Shown here: in pieces, positions 7,766-17,222 of the stretch
Layout: every line of letters starts with the position of its first letter
How positions within the stretch are numbered: the stretch's first letter is position 1
Assembly (NCBI GenBank): GCA_947628665.1
Contig: CANRAU010000004.1
Coordinates: forward strand, 1 to 38,358
Direction of reading: 5' to 3'
From: an uncultured Clostridia bacterium
Lineage (GTDB): Bacteria; Bacillota; Clostridia; Oscillospirales; Acutalibacteraceae
DNA length: 38,358 bases
Program-made: the position numbers and the translations under genes
The notes under the pieces: model-generated
Seen by the model: the letters and a program-made list of their open reading frames with translations, nothing else
What the model was told of the DNA's origin: nothing
The model's database searches: none

Positions 7766-9229
7766 TTATTCCTGCTCGTCAGGCTCTTGCACGGCGGAAA
7801 CGTCGTCTTTGGCGCTTCCTTCGGCGGGAAGAGCGGATTCGTCCGCTTTCGGGGATTCCTCCTCCGACGTGAAGAAATCGGATTCCTCGCTTTGCTTAAA
7901 CGCCTCGGTGCTGTCGGACGCCTTTAAAAAGACGGTCAGCGTCTGTAAAATCAGTTTGATGTCGCTTAAAAAGCTGTAATGGTCAATATACATCAAATCC
8001 ATTACGAGCTTGTCCTTCGGAGAGGTATTGTATTTGCCCGCGACCTGCGCAAATCCCGTAAGCCCCGCTTTGACGCGCAGGCGATAGCTGAATTCAGGAA
8101 GCTCCTGGGTATACTCATCGACATTTTCAATCATTTCGGGACGCGGTCCGACAAGGCTCATTTCGCCCTTGAAAATATTGATCAGCTGCGGCAATTCGTC
8201 AATACGGAACTTGCGAAGAATTTTGCCGACCTTTGTGATGCGGTCGTCATCACTGGTGACGGAGCGGTTGACAGAGCCTTCCTCGCGCATGGTGCGAAAC
8301 TTGTAGACCTCAAAAATCTTGCCGTCCTTCGTAGCGCGCTTTTGCTTGAAAAAGACCTTGCCGTGATCCTCCGCTTTGATGGCGATCGCACAGCACAGCA
8401 TCAGCGGGCTTAAGAGCAGAAGTCCAAGCGCGGAAGTGACCAAGTCCATCGTGCGTTTTGCGATCTGCTGCTCGGCGGTCAGACTTTTGACCGGAGAATA
8501 AATCAGGGGTTTGTCGTCCAAAATGCTTGTTTTCCCGCGCAGAGAAACCACATCGCACATTTCAAAGTTGTAGTAGATATTCTTATTGGTCGCGTAGCAA
8601 TACTCGATGAGCATCGTGCGCGTCGTAATGGGCACGTCGTAAAGGAACACCGTATCGGAGCGCGCGATAATGTCGAATAATTTATCATCCGTGTACAAAA
8701 CCACATCGGTGATCTTATATTGCTTTTTATATTTGCTGATCTTGGGCAGGATGTTGTTCACGGCGATTTTCGACGACGTGACAACACAGCATTTCTCGGG
8801 AGAATTGATCGTAAAATACACATAGTTGCCGAAATAGGCAAAGAAAACGATCAAGATCAGATGCACAAGCATGATCAGAAGCAAAAGATCGGGTCTTTCG
8901 TACTGAAAGGTCGGGTTATTGGCCGCATTGGTATTCATGATGCAGAGTTCCAAATGCGTCAGCACATCCGTGATCCATGCCGAAATCGTCATGGACTGGA
9001 TAATAGGCTTGCTCTTGTTGACCCCGATGCTGTAGCCGCCGTACACGCCCATCAATGCAAAGCCGAACACCGCAAAGGTCAGCATGGTGATGGCGGCGGT
9101 ACGGGAACGGTGCAGAAGCCACGGATATTGGCTGCCGAATACCAAAAAGAACGTCGCAAACAAGCTCGTGAACAGACACAGCTTCAGCAACAGAACAATG
9201 GTTTTTTGAAATTTCCTTAAAATCTTCAT
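7766..9229 (-). CDS. Polyprenyl-phosphate sugar-1-phosphate transferase (exopolysaccharide initiation)
   Basis: The protein has 487 residues. About four N-terminal membrane helices are followed by a soluble linker domain, a further hydrophobic segment, and the bacterial sugar transferase domain. Hallmarks are the VYKFRTM motif, RIDELPQLINIF, and GEMSLVGPRPE. The family moves a sugar phosphate from a UDP-sugar to undecaprenyl phosphate, the first step of capsule or exopolysaccharide assembly. An acidic, low-complexity tail of about 50 residues follows the domain. The ATG at 9229 is chosen because the longer frame begins with a non-helical stretch; its ribosome site is weak (GGGCG). No polymerase or flippase genes adjoin it, though glf and a glycosyltransferase lie 25 kb away. 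Confidence 0.88.
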   Translation of the reverse strand: MKILRKFQKTIVLLLKLCLFTSLFATFFLVFGSQYPWLLHRSRTAAITMLTFAVFGFALMGVYGGYSIGVNKSKPIIQSMTISAWITDVLTHLELCIMNTNAANNPTFQYERPDLLLLIMLVHLILIVFFAYFGNYVYFTINSPEKCCVVTSSKIAVNNILPKISKYKKQYKITDVVLYTDDKLFDIIARSDTVFLYDVPITTRTMLIEYCYATNKNIYYNFEMCDVVSLRGKTSILDDKPLIYSPVKSLTAEQQIAKRTMDLVTSALGLLLLSPLMLCCAIAIKAEDHGKVFFKQKRATKDGKIFEVYKFRTMREEGSVNRSVTSDDDRITKVGKILRKFRIDELPQLINIFKGEMSLVGPRPEMIENVDEYTQELPEFSYRLRVKAGLTGFAQVAGKYNTSPKDKLVMDLMYIDHYSFLSDIKLILQTLTVFLKASDSTEAFKQSEESDFFTSEEESPKADESALPAEGSAKDDVSAVQEPDEQE

Positions 9230-9336
9230 GTTGATCGCCCGAGATACTGTATTCGCCGCCCGTGCGGCGCAAAACAAATCCTATTTGCACATACATCTTT
9301 GTGCTATATGCCGAAAAACCACAAAGGAATGCACTA

Positions 9337-9365
9337 ATTTTACACTTTTTTTGGCATTTTGTCAA
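9337..9365 (-). promoter_or_regulatory. Promoter of the sugar transferase gene
   Basis: On the minus strand: TTGACA (9360-9365), a 17-bp spacer, and TAAAAT (9337-9342). The leader to the ATG at 9229 is about 100 bases. It contains a CTTTGTG/CACAAAG hairpin and a CGCCGC/GCGGCG hairpin, neither of which matches a riboswitch I know. Confidence 0.75.
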
Positions 9366-9449
9366 TACAGCGCCGTTTTGGGTGCGGTCAGCCGCCGCTG
9401 CGAAGAATTTATTGAAAAGACAAACGCTCCCAAGAAGTCACTTTCCGGC

Positions 9450-9701
9450 TTATTTCGCGAGGTCTTCGATCCACAGAACACAAGCGTGGCGTCCCTCGTC
9501 GGTTTCGGGAAACGTCTTTTCCGTCTTGTCCTCGGCAAGCTCGCAGCATACATCTGCGTACCACACCGAAGCAAGCAGGCTATCCCCCTCTTTTTTTATT
9601 CGATACCGAAAAGCGCCGCCGCAGCTTCCCGTGTAGACATTCCCAAACGAAAAATAGGGCAGCGCGGGTATATCGAGATTTACTTTTGCTTCTTCTTCCA
9701 T
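9450..9701 (-). CDS. Unrecognised 83-residue protein at end of pot operon
   Basis: I do not recognise this protein. It is acidic at both ends, with a central PYFSFGNVYTGSCGGAFRYR stretch rich in Gly and aromatic residues, and three Cys residues; there is no signal peptide or membrane helix. The ATG at 9701 is chosen because AGGTGA lies five bases upstream; the longer frame would need a GTG with no site. It starts 34 bases after the potD stop on the same strand with no terminator between, so it is probably co-transcribed with the polyamine importer. A link to polyamine metabolism is inference from position only. Confidence 0.7.
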   Translation of the reverse strand: MEEEAKVNLDIPALPYFSFGNVYTGSCGGAFRYRIKKEGDSLLASVWYADVCCELAEDKTEKTFPETDEGRHACVLWIEDLAK

Positions 9702-9735
9702 AGGTTCACCTAAAGCCACTTACCGATTTTCGCGT

Positions 9736-10848
9736 TTAAGCGAGCTTGACTTCATTCCACAGCTTGGACATCAAATCGAGCGTATCCTGATCCAGGTTGT
9801 GGAAATACTCGGTTTTGAAATCCGCGGTCGGATAGAGGATCGGATTGCCTTTGAGCGTGTAGCGTTCATCCTCCAAAACCGCCGTGTTGGGGCAGAGATA
9901 ACGCAGATATTCCGCATTGGCAAGCGCAACCTCCGGCTCACACATATAATTGATGAACAGCTCGGCAGCGGCCTTGTTCTTCGCGCCGACGGGAATGCAC
10001 ATAGAATCTACGAAAACATTCGTACCCTCTTTCGGATACACAAAGGCAAGGTCGGGATTCACAGCCGCCATGGCAAGATAATCCCCGGCGTAATACGGGG
10101 CAATGGCCGCCTCGCCGCCCTCCATTTTGTCGAACACCTCGTCCATGACATAGGATTGCAGCAGGGGCTTTTGTTCCTTGAGCTTTTCCGCAGCCGCGTA
10201 CCAGTCGTCCGGATTGGTCGTATTCAAAGACTGCCCGAGCAGGCACTGTGCAATGCCGAACGCGTCGCGGGGATTGTTAAAGGTCAGCATATCCCCCGCA
10301 TAGGTTTCATCCCACAAAACACTCCAGCTGTCGGGCGCTTCCGTTACGCGGGTCGTGTTGTAAATAAGCCCGACCATGCCGCCCGTATACGGAATGCTGT
10401 ACTCGTTGCTCGGGTCAAAGAAAAGGTCGAGGTATTCATCCGAGATAAAGCGATAATTCGGGATATTCTCAAAATTCGGCTTTTGGAGAAGTCCCTCTAA
10501 GATCATGCGCTCGATCATATAGTCGGACGGCACGATCACATCGTAGCTTGCGCCGCCCGCCTTGAGCTTTGCATAGAGATCCTCATTGGAGGCATAGGTC
10601 GTCGCGTTTACCTTGATGCCCGTAATGCGCTCAAAATCGGCGACCACATCCGGCAGTCCCTCAGAGCCGTCCGATATATATTCGCCCCAGGTATAGAAGT
10701 TCATTTGGGTGCCGCGAAGCTCCTCAACATCATAATTCCCGATCAGCTTCTCGGCATCGATGTGCGCCACATTACCGCCACAGCCCGAAAGGCTGAAAAG
10801 TCCGGCGAAAACCGACAGAACCAAAAGAACAGAAAGCAGTTTTTTCAT
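9736..10848 (-). CDS. potD: Spermidine/putrescine-binding lipoprotein PotD
   Basis: The protein has 370 residues with a lipoprotein signal peptide (MKKLLSVLLV start, lipobox SLSGC, modified Cys23). The mature part is a type 2 periplasmic-binding fold; NFYTWGEYI near the start and the internal PSDYMIERM and YAGDYLAMA segments match PotD-type polyamine receptors. It delivers spermidine or putrescine to PotB/PotC at the outer membrane face. GGAGG precedes the ATG. It is the fourth gene of potABCD, 26 bases after potC. Which polyamine it prefers cannot be decided by eye. Confidence 0.92.
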   Translation of the reverse strand: MKKLLSVLLVLSVFAGLFSLSGCGGNVAHIDAEKLIGNYDVEELRGTQMNFYTWGEYISDGSEGLPDVVADFERITGIKVNATTYASNEDLYAKLKAGGASYDVIVPSDYMIERMILEGLLQKPNFENIPNYRFISDEYLDLFFDPSNEYSIPYTGGMVGLIYNTTRVTEAPDSWSVLWDETYAGDMLTFNNPRDAFGIAQCLLGQSLNTTNPDDWYAAAEKLKEQKPLLQSYVMDEVFDKMEGGEAAIAPYYAGDYLAMAAVNPDLAFVYPKEGTNVFVDSMCIPVGAKNKAAAELFINYMCEPEVALANAEYLRYLCPNTAVLEDERYTLKGNPILYPTADFKTEYFHNLDQDTLDLMSKLWNEVKLA

Positions 10849-10874
10849 GGAAGTTCCTCCTTGTCTAAGGCTTA

Positions 10875-11687
10875 TCAGGCCCTGCGCTTCTTTTCCGCAC
10901 GATCCTGCGAAATGTTCATAATCACCAAAAGCAACAGTACCGAGACGAAAATCAACGTGGAAAGTGCGTACATATCGGGTTTGACGTGCTTTTTCGTCAT
11001 GGAGAAAATCACGATGGGCAGCGTTTGGAACTGCGGTCCGCTGACAAAGTAGCTGATCACAAAATCGTCCAAAGACAGCGTGAACGCCATCATCAGCCCC
11101 GTGATGATCCCCGAAGAAATATTGGGCAAAACCACCTTAAAAAATGCGGATACGGGCGTACAGCCGAGATCCTGCGCCGCTTCCGCAAGATGCGGGTCGA
11201 TTTTGCGCAGCTTCGGCAAAACGGACAAAATCACATACGGCAGGTTGAACGTGATATGCGCGATGAGCATGGTGGGAAAACCCAAAACGTCCGTTTTTCC
11301 GACCAAATTGCCGACAAACACAAACAACAGCATGAGCGAAATGCCCATGACGATCTCGGGATTCATCATCGGGATATTGGTCACGGTCAGTACCATGCTG
11401 CGCAGCCACTTCTTTTTCATGCCGTACAGCCCCACGGCGGCAACCGTGCCGATGACCGTCGCGATCAAAGAGGAAAACACGGCAAGCACAAGCGTATTAT
11501 AAAGCGCATGGAGCGTGGTTCGGTCACGGAAAACTTCCGCATACCATTTCAAAGAGAATCCCGACATCACGCTGGTACTCACGGAGCTGTTAAAGGACAG
11601 CACGATCATCACGAGCATCGGCGCATACAAAAAGAGCATGATCAGGGCGATATACAGATTGGGCAGTACCTTTTTTCGTCCGGTCAT
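10875..11687 (-). CDS. potC: Spermidine/putrescine ABC permease PotC
   Basis: The protein has 270 residues and six predicted membrane helices. The ATPase-docking EAA loop reads [20 protein letters not shown]. It ends in the basic tail RAEKKRRA, as expected for a cytoplasmic C-terminus. It overlaps potB by four bases (ATGA), which points to translational coupling and one-to-one assembly with PotB in the membrane channel. Confidence 0.93.
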   Translation of the reverse strand: MTGRKKVLPNLYIALIMLFLYAPMLVMIVLSFNSSVSTSVMSGFSLKWYAEVFRDRTTLHALYNTLVLAVFSSLIATVIGTVAAVGLYGMKKKWLRSMVLTVTNIPMMNPEIVMGISLMLLFVFVGNLVGKTDVLGFPTMLIAHITFNLPYVILSVLPKLRKIDPHLAEAAQDLGCTPVSAFFKVVLPNISSGIITGLMMAFTLSLDDFVISYFVSGPQFQTLPIVIFSMTKKHVKPDMYALSTLIFVSVLLLLVIMNISQDRAEKKRRA

Positions 11688-12508
11688 AGGATTATCGCCC
11701 CCTCATCCTCGTCGGCAAAGCGGTTCATGACGACCATACAAACCAAAATCATCACCATCAGCGCCAAAGAAAGCGACGCGCCGAGGTTGTAGTTGTAAGA
11801 CGTCTGGAACTGCATTTCGATCGAGTCGCCCACCAGCAGGAATTTGCCGCCGCCGAGCTTTTGACTGATATAAAAGGTGCTGACCGACGGCACAAATACC
11901 ATGGTAATCCCCGAAACCACCCCGGGCAGGGACAGCGGGAAAATCACACGCCTTAAAACGGAACGACTGCTGCATCCGAGATCCTGCGCAGCCTCCACAA
12001 GACTGTAATCGAGCTTGCACATAATGGAATAAATCGGCAAAATCATGTAGGGCAGATAATTGTACACCATACCCAAAATGACCGCGCCGGGTGTGTTGAT
12101 GAGCTGCACAGGTCCGAGTCCCAAAGCGCGCAACAGAGAGTTGATAATGCCGGTATTGGCAAGAATGCTGATCCAGGAATAGGTACGGATCAAGAAGTTC
12201 ATCCACATCGGCAACATAATAAGCAGCATCAGCGTGCGCTGTTTGGATGCATTCGAGCGCGCCATAATGTATGCGAGCGGATAGGCGATCAAAAGACAGA
12301 CCGCCGTGGCGACCGCTGCATAGCCGATAGAACGGCCGAAGGTCTCCTTATACACCGCAAGCGCGGTGATATTTTGGAGCGTAAAGCTGCCGCTGCGGTC
12401 GGTCAGCGCATAAAACACGACCATGAACATCGGCGCGAGAATAAACAAAATCGCCCAAACGATATACGGCGCGTTCAATATCTTTGCGCGCAGAGAGGTC
12501 TTTTTCAT
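11684..12508 (-). CDS. potB: Spermidine/putrescine ABC permease PotB
   Basis: The protein has 274 residues and six predicted helices, with the EAA loop [20 protein letters not shown]. It is the second permease half of the polyamine importer and pairs with PotC. The start ATG overlaps the potA stop by four bases, and GGAGGAG lies just upstream inside potA. Confidence 0.93.
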   Translation of the reverse strand: MKKTSLRAKILNAPYIVWAILFILAPMFMVVFYALTDRSGSFTLQNITALAVYKETFGRSIGYAAVATAVCLLIAYPLAYIMARSNASKQRTLMLLIMLPMWMNFLIRTYSWISILANTGIINSLLRALGLGPVQLINTPGAVILGMVYNYLPYMILPIYSIMCKLDYSLVEAAQDLGCSSRSVLRRVIFPLSLPGVVSGITMVFVPSVSTFYISQKLGGGKFLLVGDSIEMQFQTSYNYNLGASLSLALMVMILVCMVVMNRFADEDEGAIIL

Positions 12509-13653
12509 AGGCTCTCCTCCGCCGCATTCTCTTCCGTTTGCGCCTGCGGGTCGGAAAGCTCGTCAAATTCCTCGCTGAACGAGCTGTAGTCGCCGTAAAG
12601 GCCGGAATACGCGCTCTTTTTCATGACCTGAATTTCCTCGGGCTTGATGGAAAGCCCAATCTCGTCGCCGACAGCCGCATACGCGGTCGTCTGGATCATC
12701 CACTTAAAGCCGCGAATGTCCACAATGATCTCATAGTGAACGCCCTTGAAGGTTACGGATGTGACCGTGCCTCTGAGCATACCCGCGTCGGGCGGCACGA
12801 TGTCCACATCCTCGGGTCGGATGACAACGTCAACGGGTTCTTCGCTGCCAAAGCCCTTATCCACGCACTGGAAACGCATTCCATGGAATTCCACGGAAAA
12901 GTCCTCGTGCATAATGCCGTCCAAAATATTGCTTTCGCCGATGAAATCCGCGACAAAGGCGTTTTTCGGCTCATTATAAATATCGGTAGGCGTGCCGATC
13001 TGCTGGATTTCCCCGTTGTCCATGACCACGATGGTGTCCGACATGGAAAGGGCTTCCTCCTGATCGTGCGTAACATAAATAAACGTTATGCCCAGCCGCT
13101 TCTGAATGGCTTTGAGCTCTACCTGCATATCCTTGCGCAACTTTAAGTCGAGCGCGCCGAGCGGCTCATCCAAAAGCAGTACGCGCGGCTTTACAGCCAA
13201 CGCGCGTGCAATGGCAACACGCTGCTGCTGCCCGCCCGAAAGCGAAGCGACGCTGCGCTTTTCAAATCCTTTCAGATTGACGAGCGCAAGCATTTCTTCG
13301 ACCGTTTTTCGGATCACCTCTTTCGGCAGTTTTTGCTGTTTGAGCCCGAACGCTATGTTCTCATACACATTCAGATGCGGAAAAAGTGCATAACGCTGAA
13401 AAATGGTATTGACCTGCCGCTTATATGCAGGCATACCGTTGATTACTTTTCCCTCAAATACGACCTCGCCGCTGTCCGGCTCCAAAAAGCCTGCGATAAT
13501 GCGGAGCGTCGTTGTTTTTCCGCAGCCGGAAGGGCCGAGCAGCGTAATGAATTCTCCGTCTCGAATATAGAGATTCAGGTTCTTGAGAATCGGCTGCCCG
13601 TCAAAGCTGACGGAAATGTTCTTTAAATCAATAATCACTGCGTTTTTTTCCAA
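12505..13653 (-). CDS. potA: Spermidine/putrescine ABC ATPase PotA
   Basis: The protein has 382 residues. Walker [10 protein letters not shown] lies at residues 40-48, then the signature [15 protein letters not shown], Walker [12 protein letters not shown], and a C-terminal TOBE-type domain with [10 protein letters not shown]. This is the energising subunit of the polyamine importer. The start codon is TTG, with GGGG eight bases upstream; no nearby ATG gives a better N-terminus. It is first in the operon, and the promoter at 13717-13745 gives a leader of about 55 bases. The tail after the TOBE domain is acidic and Glu-rich. Confidence 0.93.
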   Translation of the reverse strand: MEKNAVIIDLKNISVSFDGQPILKNLNLYIRDGEFITLLGPSGCGKTTTLRIIAGFLEPDSGEVVFEGKVINGMPAYKRQVNTIFQRYALFPHLNVYENIAFGLKQQKLPKEVIRKTVEEMLALVNLKGFEKRSVASLSGGQQQRVAIARALAVKPRVLLLDEPLGALDLKLRKDMQVELKAIQKRLGITFIYVTHDQEEALSMSDTIVVMDNGEIQQIGTPTDIYNEPKNAFVADFIGESNILDGIMHEDFSVEFHGMRFQCVDKGFGSEEPVDVVIRPEDVDIVPPDAGMLRGTVTSVTFKGVHYEIIVDIRGFKWMIQTTAYAAVGDEIGLSIKPEEIQVMKKSAYSGLYGDYSSFSEEFDELSDPQAQTEENAAEESL

Positions 13654-13716
13654 TTATGCAGCCCCTTTCCAACCGATAGAAGTCACATGGCGAAGCATGC
13701 GGAATGGTATGGTACA

Positions 13717-13745
13717 AATATAGTGAAAAACGGCGAAAAAGTCAA
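13717..13745 (-). promoter_or_regulatory. Promoter of the potABCD operon
   Basis: On the minus strand: TTGACT (13740-13745), a 17-bp spacer, and TATATT (13717-13722). No operator palindrome was seen around it. Confidence 0.75.
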
Positions 13746-13815
13746 TCATTTTTAAAAAAATTATCATAAGATCCCAAGATTTCAGAAGCTCGCAGACGTT
13801 TCCCCTACTCAGGCG

Positions 13816-13848
13816 AAAAAAGAGCCGACAAACCGTCGGCTCAAAAAA
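13816..13848 (-). terminator. Terminator of the trpS-ybaK operon
   Basis: An 8-bp stem, GAGCCGAC (13822-13829) with GTCGGCTC (13835-13842), is flanked by TTTTTT on both strands. It ends trpS-ybaK upstream of the pot promoter. Confidence 0.9.
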
Positions 13849-13869
13849 CAGCAAAATTGCATTTGGCGT

Positions 13870-14352
13870 TTACACAGATTCGTCTGTCGGGAGCTTGCCC
13901 ACATCGACCCAGGCAGAAGCACCCGAAAGCCGCTCCAGCTCCTCCAAACGAAGCTCTATCGCGCTGTTGGCGCTGCCGCAGGCGGGAAACACCGTCTCAA
14001 AGCGCTTTAAGGAGACATCAAGATACACCTTGACCCCCGCATTTACGGCAAAGGGACAAACCCCGCCGACCGCATGCCCGATCTCGGCCTCCACACGGTC
14101 GGGCGGCAACATACTCGCCTTTTGGTGAAACTGTGCTTTAAACTTCGGGTTGTCGATCTTCGCGTCGCCCGCCAGTACGACCAAAATCGGCTTGCCGTCC
14201 ACGGAAAAGGACAGGGATTTTGCAATGCGCCTCCCCTCGGTATGCAGCGCCTGTGCGGCAAGCTCCACCGTCGCGCTGGATACGGGAAACTCCAAAATCC
14301 GATCTTCCATGCCGTATTGCGCGAAAAAGCCGCGCACGCGTTCAATTGACAT
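13870..14352 (-). CDS. YbaK/EbsC-family aminoacyl-tRNA deacylase
   Basis: The protein has 160 residues with the YbaK fold. A conserved lysine lies in RRIAKSLSF (Lys45), and the GHAVGGVCPF segment lies at residues 92-101. The family hydrolyses mischarged tRNAs such as Cys-tRNA(Pro) or Ala-tRNA(Pro). The exact substrate varies between subfamilies and cannot be set here. It starts 19 bases after the trpS stop with AAGAGG upstream, so it shares a transcript with trpS and both products act on tRNA charging. Confidence 0.85.
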   Translation of the reverse strand: MSIERVRGFFAQYGMEDRILEFPVSSATVELAAQALHTEGRRIAKSLSFSVDGKPILVVLAGDAKIDNPKFKAQFHQKASMLPPDRVEAEIGHAVGGVCPFAVNAGVKVYLDVSLKRFETVFPACGSANSAIELRLEELERLSGASAWVDVGKLPTDESV

Positions 14353-14371
14353 TGCTGTATCCTCTTTTGCT

Positions 14372-15376
14372 TTAAAACTGATAAAAACCGACTTTTTTCA
14401 TGGCCTTGCGCAGGGTTTTGCCGGCAAAATACGAGGCCTTCTCCGCGCCCTCTTGCATACAGGCGGTCAAGTACGCCTTATCGTCAATCAGACGGTCAAA
14501 TTCGGTTTTCACGGGTCTAAGCTCCTCCACAACGGCTTCTGCGACAGCCGCTTTAAAGTCCCCATAGCCCTTGCCTGCGAATTCCTGCTCGATCTGTTCG
14601 TAAGAACGCCCCGTGCAGCAAGCGTAAATACCCATCAAATTATTGACGCCGTCCTTGCCCTCGGCGTACCGCACATAAGACTCCGAATCGGTCACCGCGC
14701 TCTTGATTTTGCGCACAATGGCGTCGGCGTCGTCGAGCATCGAAATAAACGCTTTTGCGTTCGGGTCGGACTTGCTCATTTTCTGCGTCGGGTCTTGCAG
14801 GGATTTTATATTCGCCCCCGCCTTGCCGATAAACGGTTCGGGGACTTTAAAGGTCTGCCCGTAAATGCCGTTAAATCGTTCCGCAATATCGCGGGTGATC
14901 TCCAAGTGTTGCTTTTGATCGTGACCGACGGGTACATAATCCGCCTGATACAGGAGGATGTCCGCCGCCATAAGCATCGGATAGGCAAACAGCCCGACGT
15001 TAACATTTTCGGGATGCTTTTCGCTTTTGTCTTTAAACTGGGTCATGCGCGCCGCCTCGCCGAACTGCGCATAGCAATTCAAGATCCATGCAAGCTGGGC
15101 GTGCGCGGGAACATGGCTTTGCACAAAAACCGTATTTTCCTTCGGGTCAAGGCCGATCGCCAAAAGCAGCGCATACATTTCGAGCGTGCGGCGGCGCAGA
15201 AGCGCAGGTTCGGGGCGCACCGTAATGGAATGCAGATCCGCTACCGCGTAAAAGCATTCGTAATCCGCCGACATGGTTTTCCAATTTTTGAGCGCACCCA
15301 AATAATTGCCGAGCGTGGGCGTCCCCGTCGGTTGAATGGCGCTTAAAACGATTTTTTTATTCTGCGTTGCTTCCAT
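14372..15376 (-). CDS. trpS: Tryptophan-tRNA ligase
   Basis: The protein has 334 residues, the usual length for the bacterial enzyme. The class I signature region reads QPTGTPTLGNYLGAL near the N-terminus, and KMSKS lies near residues 197-201. It charges tRNA-Trp with tryptophan. The ATG at 15376 is preferred; the longer open frame would start at a TTG. The promoter at 15423-15451 gives a leader of only about 40 bases, so there is no room for a T-box riboswitch. It forms an operon with the YbaK-type deacylase. Confidence 0.96.
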   Translation of the reverse strand: MEATQNKKIVLSAIQPTGTPTLGNYLGALKNWKTMSADYECFYAVADLHSITVRPEPALLRRRTLEMYALLLAIGLDPKENTVFVQSHVPAHAQLAWILNCYAQFGEAARMTQFKDKSEKHPENVNVGLFAYPMLMAADILLYQADYVPVGHDQKQHLEITRDIAERFNGIYGQTFKVPEPFIGKAGANIKSLQDPTQKMSKSDPNAKAFISMLDDADAIVRKIKSAVTDSESYVRYAEGKDGVNNLMGIYACCTGRSYEQIEQEFAGKGYGDFKAAVAEAVVEELRPVKTEFDRLIDDKAYLTACMQEGAEKASYFAGKTLRKAMKKVGFYQF

Positions 15377-15422
15377 AGCTTTTGTGTCTCCCGAAATCAA
15401 ACTGATTTACAAATTTTTACCT

Positions 15423-15451
15423 ATTATAACAGCCTCGTGAAAAATTATCAA
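15423..15451 (-). promoter_or_regulatory. Promoter of trpS
   Basis: On the minus strand: TTGATA (15446-15451), a 17-bp spacer, and TATAAT (15423-15428). Confidence 0.8.
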
Positions 15452-15493
15452 TAATTAGTTGGGATTCTTCCCGGAGTTTGTTGGACTTTTTTG

Positions 15494-15521
15494 TTGCTTT
15501 TTTGCAGTAAAGTAGTATAAT
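15494..15521 (+). promoter_or_regulatory. Promoter of the threonine ammonia-lyase operon
   Basis: A perfect TATAAT (15516-15521) is preceded at 16 bp by TTGCTT (15494-15499). The -35 choice is uncertain because the region is T-rich. The start codon is about 33 bases downstream of the -10. Confidence 0.6.
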
Positions 15522-15554
15522 ATTTTGTATTCTTGACGGAAAGAGAGACAGAAT

Positions 15555-16754
15555 ATGCTGACTTTAGACAAAGTTTACCACGCTTCGTTTCAATTAAAAG
15601 ACGTCATTCGTCCTACCAATATGATCCTGGCGCCGAACATCAATCCCGATTGCGAAGTGCATCTGAAAACGGAAAACCTGCAGGTAACAGGTTCGTTTAA
15701 GGTGCGCGGCGCGGCGTATAAAATCTCCCAGTTATCCGATGAAGAAAAGGCGCGCGGCGTGATCGCCTGCTCTGCGGGCAACCACGCACAAGGCGTGGCG
15801 CTTGCCGCGACCAAGCGCGGCATCCCCTCTTTGATCTGCCTGCCCGACGGCGCGCCGATCTCGAAAGTGGAAGCCACGCGCAAATACGGCGCAGACATTT
15901 GTCTTGTGGAAGGCGTTTACGACGATGCATACAAGCGTGCGCTGGAATTAAAGGAGGAAAAAGGCTATACCTTTATTCACCCCTTTAACGATGAGGACGT
16001 CATTGCGGGGCAAGGCACGATCGGTTTGGAAATTTTGGAGCAACTGCCCGATGTGGACGTGGTTATCGTCCCCGTCGGCGGCGGCGGTCTGATTTCGGGC
16101 GTCGCTTTCGCGATCAAGGCGCTCAATCCCAATGTAAAGGTTTACGGCGTGCAGGCAAGCGGCGCACCGAGTATGCTGCGCTCCGTTGCCGATGGGCAAA
16201 TCGAACGGCTCGACGAGGTTTCGACCATTGCGGACGGTATCGCCGTTAAAGAACCGGGCGACCTCACCTTCTCGATCTGCCAAAAATATGTTGACGGCAT
16301 TGTATCGGTCACCGACGATGAGATCGCCGCGGCGATCTTGGCGCTCATCGAACAGCAAAAGCTGATCGCGGAGGGCGCGGGCGCGGTTTCCGTGGCGGCG
16401 GCTATGTTCAACAAAATCGATCTGCGCGGCAAAAAGGTTTGCTGTCTGGTTTCGGGCGGTAACATCGATGTGACCATTCTTTCCCGCGTGATCGAGCGAG
16501 GGCTTCTGAAGTCCGGCCGCACCTGCTCTTTGACGATAGAACTTTTGGATAAGCCCGGGCAGTTGGAGGGCGTTGCGCGCACCATCGCCAAAGAGGGCGG
16601 CAACATTATTTCCGTCCATCACGAAAGAGCGTCCGAGGGTTCGGACATCAACGGCTGTTATTTGCGCCTTGTTTTGGAAACGCGGAATTTTGAACATATT
16701 GCGGCGATTCAAAACGCGTTGACCGAACGCGGCTTTTTGATTAAACCATTTTGA
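15555..16754 (+). CDS. ilvA: Threonine ammonia-lyase with C-terminal ACT domain
   Basis: The protein has 399 residues. The PLP lysine is Lys49 in TGSFKVRGA; SAGNHAQGVA and the glycine loop VGGGGLISG bind cofactor and phosphate. A single ACT-like domain follows from about residue 320 (LTIELLDKPGQLEGVA). This length and single regulatory domain match the shorter form of threonine dehydratase, between catabolic TdcB and biosynthetic IlvA. It deaminates threonine, and often serine, to 2-oxobutanoate through a reactive enamine/imine. The downstream RidA gene clears that intermediate, which supports the call. No isoleucine pathway genes adjoin it. Confidence 0.93.
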   Translation: MLTLDKVYHASFQLKDVIRPTNMILAPNINPDCEVHLKTENLQVTGSFKVRGAAYKISQLSDEEKARGVIACSAGNHAQGVALAATKRGIPSLICLPDGAPISKVEATRKYGADICLVEGVYDDAYKRALELKEEKGYTFIHPFNDEDVIAGQGTIGLEILEQLPDVDVVIVPVGGGGLISGVAFAIKALNPNVKVYGVQASGAPSMLRSVADGQIERLDEVSTIADGIAVKEPGDLTFSICQKYVDGIVSVTDDEIAAAILALIEQQKLIAEGAGAVSVAAAMFNKIDLRGKKVCCLVSGGNIDVTILSRVIERGLLKSGRTCSLTIELLDKPGQLEGVARTIAKEGGNIISVHHERASEGSDINGCYLRLVLETRNFEHIAAIQNALTERGFLIKPF

Positions 16755-16772
16755 TTTTCGGAGGTAATCGAT

Positions 16773-17147
16773 ATGATTGAAACATTGCACACAGACAAAG
16801 CGCCCGAGGCCATCGGGCCGTATTCGCAGGCAAAGCTCGTCGGCGGTATTTTGTACGCATCCGGACAGATCGCGATCAATCCCGCAAGCGGCGAAGTCGA
16901 GGCGGACACAATTGAAGGGCAGACCGAGCAGGTCTGCAAAAATATCGGCGCAATTTTGGAGGCGGCAGGTTCTTCCTATGACAAGGTCATTAAAACCACC
17001 TGCTTTTTGAAAAATATGTCGGATTTTGCCGTTTTTAACAGTATCTATGCGACCTATTTCACCTCCAAGCCCGCACGCTCCTGCGTTGCCGCCGCGGCGC
17101 TCCCCAAAGACGTGCTTGTCGAAGTAGAAATCATCGCCGAGGTCTGA
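16773..17147 (+). CDS. ridA: RidA-family 2-iminobutanoate/2-iminopropanoate deaminase
   Basis: The protein has 124 residues, the normal length for a RidA trimer subunit. Conserved residues include Tyr17 in AIGPYSQA, Arg102 and Cys104 in PARSCVAAAALP, and Glu119 in VEVEIIAEV. The enzyme hydrolyses the enamine/imine released by PLP-dependent threonine and serine dehydratases. It lies 18 bases after the lyase stop with GGAGG upstream, so the pair is one operon: producer of the reactive imine, then its scavenger. Confidence 0.95.
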   Translation: MIETLHTDKAPEAIGPYSQAKLVGGILYASGQIAINPASGEVEADTIEGQTEQVCKNIGAILEAAGSSYDKVIKTTCFLKNMSDFAVFNSIYATYFTSKPARSCVAAAALPKDVLVEVEIIAEV

Positions 17148-17166
17148 TTCCGTAAATTGATAAAGC

Positions 17167-17206
17167 AAGACCGCCGACCGAAAACGGGAACGGCGGTCTT
17201 ATTTTT
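17167..17206 (+). terminator. Terminator of ilvA-ridA
   Basis: A 10-bp stem, AAGACCGCCG (17167-17176) with CGGCGGTCTT (17191-17200), is followed by ATTTTTA. Confidence 0.9.
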
Positions 17207-17222
17207 ACGCTTTCATATAATG

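Noticed and set aside
14150-15346. 398-codon open frame antisense to trpS and ybaK
   Set aside because: Both overlapped genes are well-conserved enzymes with intact motifs; the antisense frame shows no recognisable domain.
15377-15451. Possible T-box leader for trpS
   Set aside because: The mapped promoter leaves only about 40 bases of leader, and no T-box sequence or terminator is present.
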